Made by a program: the position numbers and the translations under genes. Of a stretch of DNA of 64,000 nt, positions 55,601-64,000 are shown piece after piece (positions within the stretch are counted from its first letter, which is position 1; each line of letters begins with the position of its first letter). Under the pieces are notes generated by a model. It did not search any database, was not told where the DNA came from, and saw only the letters and a list, made by a program, of their open reading frames with translations. The DNA comes from Musa acuminata AAA Group (taxonomy: Eukaryota > Streptophyta > Magnoliopsida > Zingiberales > Musaceae). The stretch is from contig NC_088348.1 of the NCBI RefSeq assembly GCF_036884655.1, positions 27,117,501-27,181,500 of the forward strand. Reading direction: 5' to 3'.

Positions 55601-58600
55601 GATGACTTAGCTTTTGTCTTCTGCTTGAAGGTCTGTTTTTTAATTCTTGAGATGATCACCTGTTCTTCCATGTAAATAGAATTGATTTTACATGCTCTAT
55701 GATTTATATTTGGTGGCCTTTTTCTTTAGAACTTCATCTGTCTATAATATTATAACGTAAACTAGTTGGAATTGCCATTTCCTTTATGTGCTCAAAGAAA
55801 GAAAATTGTGTTTTTCTCTTAACAAGGCTGATAAGAACTTGAAACCTGGATGTTAAGAGGATTCAAATCTTTTGTTGAGGAAATGGAAGATTTAGATTTA
55901 AGTGTGAGTGAAATGCCATTGTTATATCTTTATAATGGTGTATGCACATGAATTAAATAAAAAACGTTTTGAAATAAATCAGGGATCATAGTTCATCCTA
56001 GTATGCTTCTCTGTTGATGTTAGATTTATGACTTCTAACATAGTGCGTTTATTTTCTTATGAATACATATTATGTGGAAGTTTAGATTTATTATAAAAAG
56101 TAGGTATGAAATTTAACAGAAACCAATTTAGATGGTATTTTTCTAATTTTCACATTTGCGCAATATGGTATGAAGCTTACATACTGGTAGTTATGAAACA
56201 ATGCAGCCAACAAATTTGATCCATCTTAAACTGAGAACTTCACTAGAATTTGTTTGGATCAAAGGACATAGTTGTTCTATACTATTCAAGGTAGTAAGGC
56301 AATGATTTACTTAATTTTGGTTGTATTAAACCAAAGAGCTCATCATTTGTAAAACCAAGGCTAGTGTGAACAATTGTTGTTATTTTTTATTTTTAATTCT
56401 GGAAGACATTCATATTGTGTTTATGTTTTTTGTGTTATTTACTTGCTCCACCCATAATAGTTGGGAAAATTAGGAAGACATGATATATTAATATGAATTC
56501 TGCTTGAGAATTGTTATTCGTGCTCATTGACATGCATTGAAATAGAGTTATTTAGTTTTTATTGTGAAGCACAAACACTTCAAAATGCTTCCGGTGTTTG
56601 TTAAATGGCAATACTTGTCAGATACATGCTGACATACATTATTACTTCAAAAGCACATATTTACTTTGTTAAACATCTTCATTAGGCTTCACATGTTGAA
56701 TATTAGCAGCATCATGTATTTTGAACTTCTGGTCTATCATGATGTTATTATCCTCTTTAATGTTTTGTAAAATTATTGCCTTGTCATACCTTTCAAAAAT
56801 AGCACATTTTGCTACCTACGTGTCTTGTGTCTTTCTCCATGCTTCATAGCATTTTTGGAATGAGAACAACTTTAGTTTAGTGATTTGATGGAGTTCCTGC
56901 TTTGCAGTTGGTAAACTTTTGCTTCGTAAGAACACAAGTTTCAGATTCTAGTGTTTGAAGAGATCCAGTATTTTAACGACTTTTGCTGTTTCTGTAAATA
57001 ACTTTCACATGAAAATTAGGAATGTTTCAGGCAATTACCTCATTTGGATCCAAATGTGGTCTAGGTTTGGTTGCGTCCTTCCATTTCGGGTCATGTTTCT
57101 TTTAGTCAAGTCGGGTTGATGTCAATTGCATGTAGGTTGTTCTTTCACAACTTGACCAAGTCCCATTAACATGGCAATTCCCTGAGTTCTGCTGTTGTTT
57201 TTCATGGAAGTGCCTGCCCTTGGGTAGAAAAAGTCAAAAGGTGATTAATGTGTTTCAAAAATTGATTCATGAAATTTGTGTGCTTTAACAGGAGTAGCTC
57301 TTGGATATGTTCACTTTGATGTGATATGTAGATGGCACCATTCAGTTACTCATGAAATAGATTACTTTTAGGCTTTTATCAACTAGTATTAGAATTGTTG
57401 TGCTTGATATTTATCTGTCTTTTTCGTATTCCTGTAGTTGGATAAAGCATGCAGTTTGAGCATATTTAATTCTCTTATGTCCATGTTTTCTCATATATCC
57501 TGGTCATTTTTTATGCTTCTCAGGCCTCAGACAATGCTCCATTTTATGGTGTTTGCCTGCATGTCCAGGAGATAGTTCAGAGAGCACCAGGTATTTTAGG
57601 TGCTGTTTCGCCCCTCCCCCATTCTTCTTGCAAGTCTAGCCGGTTCTTGGTTTCTGCTCCACGTTGTTATTGCTTACTTACAAGAGTCCCTTTTTTTGAG
57701 CTCCATTATGAGATGCTGAACAGGTTTGCCTTTGTTCACTCTAGTTAATATGATATATTCAAATATTATGCTTTTTTATTAATTTTTTCTCTCACACACT
57801 GTTGGTCTCTAAGTGTTCTGTCATTTTAGTACCTGATGCTTATCGTACTTTGTATTCTCTGACAGCATAATTGCACAGGAGCGCCTTGACAGGATAACAC
57901 ATTTTGTTAGTGAAATGGCTGTTACAGATTCTATCTCACATGGGGTCACAATTCCTGAACAATTATATGAGAATTCTGAATCCCCCAATAAGCTATTGTT
58001 TAGTAGTTGGATGGAATATGCTATACCTATTGATAGTGTATCCAGTCTTGTTTCTTCATCGGTTTTTCCACTGGAGAGGGAGGTGTCACCCTCTCCATGT
58101 AGGACTTTGGAATCTCATTCCCCAGAATCTGCCAGTGAAGCTTCAGATTTTTGTCACCTGAGGGAACTAGATCGGGAAACTAGAAGGGTTTGGCAACACT
58201 ATGATGATAATATATCTGAGACATCAGGATCACGTTCTGATAGTTTTGAAAGATTAAATGGATGCTTTGACAATGGGCAGACTTCACCAGATATTGGCAT
58301 GATGTACTCTTCTGCAAGTGGCAGACTACACCGTGTGGAAAGCTTGGAGTCTGTGTACAGGTGGTAGAAATTCTTATTTTAGATTTTTTTTATCTTTTTT
58401 TATTTTGTGAAAGACAATATTTATTATCCTAATTCATCTTTCGAGTTCTTTTTCCAATACTAGATGCCAAACTTCTATTATCTTTTTAGCATCATGGAGT
58501 AAATAGCCTATCTGAAGATGATGATATTCTTATCCATTCCAATGTTTGAATGAGTTTAAGTGGTTTTGGACAGTTCAGTTAGAGATGTGGGATCTGATGA

Positions 58601-61600
58601 TGATGATGATGAATATGAGTTAAACTCCAAGCAAGAAACAAGTGTTGGTGATGAAAAAGTGATGGAGTGGGCTAAGGTACTTTGTTTGACTTTGAAATGA
58701 GAAATGGTAGTTTCTACTATGTCCCTATGTTCTTTTAAACCAAAGCTTTTGCTATCTTTGTTGCAGGCCAATAATAATGAACCTTTACAGATTGTTTGTG
58801 GCTATCATGCTCTTCCTCTCCCACCTCGAGGAGGTGAAATCATATTTAACCCGCTGGAGCATCTACAGCCCATCAAGTATTGCCGACCTTCGGTATCATC
58901 TCTTGGGTTCGATGGTATATCTAATGCAGTTCCTTCTTCACCAAAACAAGCTATTGAGGTAAAGTCTGCCATCTGTACAGCCACTCTATTTAGTGGTCTG
59001 TTCCCTTTTTTTCTCTAGTTCTTTTGTTTAACTTGATTTTCTAAAGCTGAAGTTATTCGACAAGGTTAACACACGATTAGCAGTTGCTGAAGAAGCTCTT
59101 GCATTGTCAATCTGGACTACTTCTACAATTTGCCATTCTTTATCTCTTGAAACCGTGAGTTTTCCATACCTGACAGATCAGCGGGTGTAATATTTTGGGC
59201 CATGATAGAGTTTTATTTATTTTTCAGTTTTCTATTTACCTATTGCATCAGTGGGTATGAAATGATTACACAGATAAAATTCTGTCCTTGAGTTGATTTT
59301 TAGTTTGATCATTGTTTTAACTTGAGCTTGGTAATTCTGGTTTGGTACTTATTTGATCTAATTGTTGAATGATAAATTAGTTGTTTTGGATACTTTAATA
59401 TATTGGACTAAATGCTATCACAAATTGCTTGTGTTATGTATCTGCATACTCAACCACATGTTTTACTGGTTCTCATTTTTTTCGTGTATGATAATCTACT
59501 CTGAAGGGAAAACTGATGGAGTTTCTCTTTCAGGTTTTGACACTCTTTGCTGGAGTTCTATTGGAAAAGCAAATTGTTGTCATATGCCCAAACTTGGTTT
59601 GTCTACTGTCTAAGCTATCTTTTGTTGTCATGAATCAAATTTCAGTGCTTGTGTTTATACTTAGTCCAGGGTGACATTAATAAACTAAGTGCAGGGTGTC
59701 CTCTCAGCCATAGTGTTGTCCATCATACCCATGATTCGTCCATTCCAGTGGCATAGCTTGTTGCTTCCGGTGGGTTTATTAGCCTAAATCTCCTTTCAGG
59801 AAAAAGCTTTTGTACTTTTACAGACATTTACATCTATATTTTTGCCTTTAAGAATTAGAGACTTGCATTTGATTTGATTGTCTTACATTCATTTGTTGAC
59901 CATCTGAAATATATTCCTTCTCATGGAAGGTGACTATTAGACTATCAGACTAATTTGAGAAAAGACAATCTTTTTAAGTTAAATTTTACATTTATTATGA
60001 ACTTTTAACTTCGTTCATGGTGGTGTAGCACCATATTTCCTCTTTATGACTTGGATTCACTATCACTTCTTAATTTAGTATCCATAGGCAAACTTTCACA
60101 TATGATCTTTTATGATGGCTATATGGAATCAGTTGAGGGCACTATATTATCAAGCTGTGACATGTTTGTTTGTTCGTCTTTATTATGTCTTACAACTCTT
60201 CTGTGATATGAAAAGAAATGTAGTTTCGCAATTCATAAGTTTTTGTGCTAGCTATATTTTAAACTGTTCCTGTTTGTCTGCATCATCGTTTGTTGCTTCA
60301 CATTGGGTCTTCAATGTTATTTGAGAGAGTTGGGTTACTTCTAAACTCATTTCTTGATGGAACCATGACTTTCTACATTATGGAGTTGTGGTTTTCACTG
60401 AGCTTATCTGAAGTGTGTTTCTGAACCAAAAAGAGGCATTCAGAACCGCTAGTATAAATTTATCCTTTGGGCAAAAGTTCTCTGATTAAGCTTTTGCTAA
60501 TACCACTGGCACTTTGAACCACTTTTTTGCTTTCATATCTTAGTTCCTAAGTGCTTGGACAGTCTCTATGATTCTATTAGATAATTTCAAGAAGAAAAAC
60601 ATGCATTTTTTTCATAAAATTAACATGATGCTTGTACTGATAACTATAGCATATTGCCTACTCAAATGAATAAACTTATTTAGAATGACTTTTATATGAT
60701 GTCTCTTGATATCAATTACAGTCTGCCTTATTTTTTATTTATTATAGTCAAACATTTTTGTAAGTTTTTCTTGTTAATGATACAGGTAGGAGTAAGAAGC
60801 TTAACTTGAAATTTCTTTTCAAGGATTAGGAAGTGTTATTGTAGATACTGTATTTTTAAGATCTAATGATATGTCCTTTAAATAGATTTTATATTAATTC
60901 TTTTGCTAATTTTAGGAATTTGAACCAACTATGATATTACATTTTCCAGATTCTACCAAAAAAGATGTTGGACTTTCTTGATGCTCCAGTTCCATATATT
61001 GTAAGTTTTCTCATCCGTTTCTTGCTTTTTTTTCTTGTATTGTAATTGTCCTCATCAATGCTTATATTTATTTTTCTTCATTTCTTGAAGAAACTTCAAT
61101 GTCATTTCATGAAATGGTTTCTGTTTGAAATAACTGAGATCTAAAGTCCTTGTCCAATTGAGTGGTCAAAGATAACCCAACCCAATTCTTTATGGAAGAA
61201 ATGCTCAAAGAACTCTATTATGCCTGCTGACATATTTGCGGGCAGTATGTATACCTTCACTTTGCAGATTTTGTTCTTGTCAAACGCAAACTCCAAAGTA
61301 GTACAACGTGGGAGAGGAAAACAGTCCATATGAGTTTTAAGCTTCATGTACCTATATATATATATATATATCAATGAAGGTTATGCTGGGTATTCTAGGT
61401 AAATTGTTGTATTGATTCCTTTTGTATTTTAAAGTCAAGATATATCAAATGAAAATTTAATCTTCTTTCATCCTGAATGTTGCCTTGGAGTATTCTATTT
61501 TGAAAAATAAGTTTTTTATTAGTAATTTAGGTTACTTGTGCAATTTTCTTTATTTGATAACTATATTATTAGTTTAAGGATCTCCTAATCTTTATCTGTT

Positions 61601-63896
61601 TCTTATACGTATGATAACATTGCTGCTAGCCCATTTATGCTTCCCTTGATAATCTGACACTTTGAATCAGCGTACTACAATTACCCCTTTAATTTTTGGG
61701 TTGGATTGCAATTTATTTAATCGTTCAACATAGGCATTCATGTTTCATGCACTTTCACTGTTCAACTGTTTTTTTTTTCAGTCATGTTTTACATGAATGA
61801 CTGATTATTGGAAACTTACATATATGCTTCTGTTTCATAGGTAGGATTACAGCATAAACCTACAAATATCAAGATGAAGACAGCCAACCTTATACAAATT
61901 AATGTTTCCAAGGAGAAGGTTAGTGACTACGAACATGCATTTTATAGTGCTATATCACATACTTTCAGTTGGGATGTGACACTTCATCTTTTTTTTATTA
62001 TTATCATAGTATAAAATCTTCTTGATAGTGGTAGCAACTCTAACAGGTAAACTTTTTTAAAATGACTAAAAACACCAGCTGGCTGCTAATGGTTACAAAC
62101 ATACTTACCTAAAAAGGGGTGCTAATGGTCTCTATTGTACCTTTTCTTCATATCACATCAAAAGGACTTTCATAAACGTAGATTAAGTGTGTTAGTCCTG
62201 CATCATACTTTTGCATTATGGATGTTATGTTGGCAGCCTATGCAATGCATGGTTCGTGGTACGTAGGGCTATCTCTTTGATGCTCTATCAAGTTTGCAGT
62301 CACTGGGAAATGTGGCACTTAGTTTTAAACTTCAGTAGGTACAAAACTAGATTTAGATTATATCTTGTTATCTGGAGAACATGTAGCAAGATATGATACA
62401 ACATGCATGCTGTGCGCAAAAAGACTTGACCATTAGCAAGATATGATACAACATGCATGCATGTAGTACTTAAAAGAGTTTGCTCATCAAAAAACCAGTA
62501 AGAATTGTTTGTACTTTACGGTTACATAAACAACACCAATAGCTATGCAACTAGACTTTTTTAACCTCTGTACTTGATGTTGATTGTGAACTTTTTTTTT
62601 TCCTTCTGTTGGTAAGTTGCTTGTTTAATATTATTATGCAATGCAGATTGCAGACTTTTCTCTAAATATTCATAATTATTCGGTGCCTTCACATAAACCT
62701 TCTTAATTATCTTCTTAGGGTTGCTGCATTTTACTTCCTTAATCTTTATGTTAAAGGGTGTGCCTATAGCATTAAGCCTAGGGAGTGATAATGCTTGACA
62801 CTGGAGTTGTGGATGAGCCGCAGCACAAACTTATAAGAGGCATCCTAGGCCTAAGTATATAATTAATGATAAATAAAAAGGTTTGTTTGATTCTTACGAA
62901 TTAGATACAAACTTTAAAGCTAATAAGCAGTTTTTCTATGTTTGGTTAAGTATTGGTTAAGTATCCTTTAAGGATATGTCTCAGCATCATCTGTTGGTGC
63001 AACATACTCATGTAACTGTATCTTGATATACCCATTTTTTGTTTTCTTAAAAGCATAGTTTCTTGATATACCCATCTGTTAACTCATTAGATATTATGAG
63101 TTTCAATTATGCAGGTTAAGGCATGCTCAATGCCTCGGCTTCCTGGGTACAAGGAGCTCGTTTCTGATTTGGGTCCTATTCATGCTAGACTCTCATGTGA
63201 AAACTCCATAGCTAAACGGCATCCTGTTTACAAATGCAGTGAAGTTCAGGTTTTCTCATGCCTCATGGTTTTTAAGTTTGTTCTTTGTTTGCTATGCTAC
63301 AAATTACTACAAGAAAAACACTGACCATTAATATGCTCTAGTTTGAAATTGGCCAATTGAAAAGATGGGAGGAATGGTGTGAGCACTAATCTACATAGGG
63401 CACTGCATGCATTTAAAAGAATTTGGTGATAGTCCCTTGTTCTTGCAATCAGTGGTGTCCATTCAAATCAAACTTCCTTGTTCTTGCAATCACTAATTCT
63501 CTTGTTTTATAATTTTTGTTAAAGCATTCTTATTCACAGTCATGAAATGTTGAAGATTTGATGTGGTTCTATTTGCAGGCTGAAGCTGCTGGGCAATTCT
63601 TAAATGCCATGAGACGCTACTTGGAATCTCTTTGTTCTAATTTGCGCTCTCATACAATAACTAACGTGCAGTCAAATAATGACAAGGTTATTCATATCTA
63701 TCTAACTGGTTATTGTTGGGATTTTTATGCTAACATATGCATGTACATGACTTGTTATCAGTGAGTTTGTTTCATGAATATCTTTTTAAGTTATCAGTCA
63801 AATAATGACATGAATATCTTTTGAACACAGGTATCACTTCTACTTAAAGACAGTTTTATTGATTCCTTTCCAACTAAAGATCGTCAATTCGTTAAG
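40657..63896 (+). CDS. DENN-domain protein (putative Rab GEF), 3' end outside window
   Basis: Seventeen exons encode 808 residues, continuing past the right edge: 40657-41019, 46407-46604, 47832-47915, 53198-53257, 55586-55630, 57524-57723, 57866-58360, 58574-58676, 58767-58958, 59047-59154, 59534-59596, 59695-59769, 60950-61000, 61841-61918, 63115-63249, 63579-63686 and 63831-63896. All junction phases agree. An N-terminal disordered, Ser/Gly-rich part holds ARIRQAGHARSNSFQKWRWH. The uDENN portion follows (LYEHFFIVGLHSYANVEAIE, YPPGKRAAM, FCFPEGVK, FYGVCLHVQEIV). An acidic linker with five Asp in a row separates it from the cDENN core (LQIVCGYHALPLPPRGGEII, LTLFAGVLLEKQIVVICPNL, IPMIRPFQWHSLLLPILP, FLDAPVPYIVGL). 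DENN modules activate Rab GTPases. It resembles the plant DENN (AEX-3) protein group; the specific Rab is unknown. Confidence 0.92.
42971..43305. mobile_element. hAT-like MITE, GC-rich interior
   Basis: The ends are AGTGATTT and AAATCACTGA, near-perfect inverted repeats, flanked by the 8-bp target duplication TTTTTGGT (42963-42970 and 43306-43313). The interior is strongly GC-rich in an AT-rich intron. It holds a tandem duplication of about 95 bp whose units share TTTCCAGGCGGC, CTTCAAAGAGGC and AGCCCAGGCGCTGGGC. It encodes no transposase, so mobilisation would be in trans. Confidence 0.75.
44254..44899. mobile_element. Second hAT-like MITE
   Basis: The left end is CGGTGTTTTTAAAAG and the right end, inverted, CAGTGTTTTCAAAAGGC. 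Flanking octamers ATTGATAC and ATTGTTCT match only partly, as in an old insertion. Subterminal parts contain AAAGCGCTAGG, TAAGCGCTTC and GAGGCGCTTGGG motifs like the first MITE, so the two are probably related. Confidence 0.6.
46937..47030 (+). mobile_element. Possible tRNA-derived SINE remnant
   Basis: GGTTCAAGTCC is an exact match to the pol III B box. CTTGTAATGC about 10 bases upstream resembles the anticodon stem-loop of a tRNA-Thr. A weak A-box-like GTGGTAGGCCAAGG lies further upstream. The 3' tail and target duplication are not resolved. Confidence 0.4.
48508..48660 (+). mobile_element. Au-like SINE
   Basis: The head TGGTAAGATTGCTC resembles a pol III A box, and GATTTGAGTTCTG corresponds to a mutated B box. 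The body GGGTAAGGTTGTGTACG and the tail CCTTGTGCACTAGGCC followed by a T run are the pattern of Au-type plant SINEs. The copy is about 150 bp and diverged. Confidence 0.65.
49055..50085. mobile_element. TIR element with TACCGGT-rich ends, full copy
   Basis: The element starts CCAAGGTAT and ends ATACCTTGG. It is flanked by TTTGAT on both sides (49049-49054 and 50086-50091); 8-bp GGTTTGAT is an alternative reading. Both ends are rich in GTACCG/CGGTAC motifs that can pair over about 100 bases. The AT-rich middle carries no transposase frame. It is non-autonomous; the superfamily is not clear. Confidence 0.75.
50400..50790. repeat. Anonymous intronic repeat, first copy
   Basis: A block with TTTTTCAGCTTTTT, then CTCAGTATGTATTGTTGTACCA and ACACTC-type sequence recurs at 54020-54270 and in part at 52276-52335. 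Related GTACCAGT and ATACTGG motifs surround it. Boundaries are unclear. It may be a relative of the TACCGGT-type TIR elements. Confidence 0.5.
51105..51300. repeat. Degenerate TACCG-type repeat
   Basis: It contains TGTACCGAGCATATCGACG, GGTGTACCGATG and ACCAGTACGTATTG. The pattern resembles the ends of the TIR elements at 49055 and 54751 but is too diverged to delimit. Intact terminal repeats were not seen. Confidence 0.4.
51474..51707 (+). repeat. Direct repeat of about 45 bp flanking 140 bp
   Basis: TAGTTGTAACACCAAATGTT begins both copies (from about 51474 and 51662), continuing to ACCATAGTTATAACA and AGGTATCTT. The unique segment between them contains GGGATTGGCTTTGGGCC. A duplication by slippage or an excised insertion could explain it. 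Confidence 0.8.
54020..54270. repeat. Anonymous intronic repeat, second copy
   Basis: This copy shares TTTTTCAGCTTTTT and CTCGATATGTACCAGCATGC-like and ACACTC sequence with 50400-50790. It lies in intron 4 of the DENN gene. Confidence 0.45.
54343..54757. repeat. CT-rich sequence between two GTTGAGACCAAGG motifs
   Basis: GTTGAGACCAAGGTTAT (from 54346) and GTTGAGACCAAGGTATG (from 54744) start and end this interval. The middle is a long CTTCTC-rich tract (54420-54600), then a CACACA run. It may be a partial copy of the TIR element or part of the second copy's target site. Confidence 0.35.
54751..55199. mobile_element. TIR element with TACCGGT-rich ends, deleted copy
   Basis: The ends CCAAGGTATGCAAT and ATTGCATACCTTGG are perfect 14-bp inverted repeats. 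They are flanked by TTGAGA on both sides (54745-54750 and 55200-55205). The left 190 bases match the copy at 49055, including GTGTAAAACCCT and AAATAAATATAGTAATAGCA. Most of the middle is gone. The right end is duplicated: CTGTTACAGTGTAACACT and the following GTCCGCGTACCGGTAT block occur twice, 127 bases apart. Confidence 0.85.
55631..57523 (+). other. DENN gene intron 5
   Basis: This 1.9 kb AT-rich intron shows no coding or repeat features that I can name. Confidence 0.6.
59770..63114 (+). other. DENN gene introns 12-14
   Basis: These three AT-rich introns (59770-60949, 61001-61840, 61919-63114) have no recognised genes. A (TA)n run lies at 61353-61372. The segment AGCAAGATATGATACAACAT occurs twice, near 62387 and 62434. 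Confidence 0.65.
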
Positions 63897-64000
63897 GTGA
63901 CAACACATGACTTTCATATGTTTTTGACATATTAGAAAAAAAAATTCATATTTTTTCTTTTGAGTATTACGATATTTTGGTTTGACACTAGGTTTGGTAA

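Overview
The window is nuclear DNA of a flowering plant. It holds intron-rich genes with GT-AG introns, AT-rich intergenic DNA and plant-type Ty3/gypsy and Ty1/copia retrotransposons. Protein similarity and the style of the repeats suggest a monocot, most likely of the banana family or a relative; that placement is inference, not proof. No protein gene is bacterial-looking and I see no CRISPR array. All five recognisable host protein genes lie on the + strand, and I assembled their exons by hand from reading frame, splice sites and family knowledge.

Layout. (1) 205-589: the last three exons of a Bet1-like Qc-SNARE that begins left of the window. (2) About 1395-6382: an ATG8-interacting protein (ATI1/ATI2 type) with a 1.6 kb intron in its 5' UTR. 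(3) 6440-10670: intergenic, with two retrotransposon LTR-like pieces. (4) 10754-17947: a complete six-exon RABC/Rab18-type small GTPase. (5) 19031-20680: a probable box C/D snoRNA cluster with a telo-box/TATA promoter, duplicated in tandem. (6) 21165-30035: a decayed Tat-lineage gypsy element with gag, protease, RNase H and integrase remnants and an antisense extra ORF. Its integrase is split by a 2.43 kb solo copia LTR with a perfect 5-bp target duplication. (7) 30049-30742: TA/TG microsatellites alternating with GACGTC-rich repeats. (8) 32173-39108: a complete 14-exon peroxisomal 3-ketoacyl-CoA thiolase (KAT2/PED1 type). (9) 40657-63896 and beyond: a DENN-domain protein, 17 exons visible, running off the right edge. 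Two of its introns exceed 5 kb and hold hAT-like MITEs, tRNA-derived SINEs and an unusual TIR element family rich in TACCGGT-like motifs.

Functional themes. Several genes concern membrane traffic and organelle turnover: a SNARE, an autophagy adaptor, a Rab GTPase and a putative Rab exchange factor (DENN). Thiolase acts in peroxisomal beta-oxidation. There is no evidence that the genes are co-regulated; plant gene order is usually not functional.

The least explained items are the duplicated snoRNA cluster, the CCAAGG-TIR element family in the DENN introns, and the 822-bp duplication inside the solo LTR.
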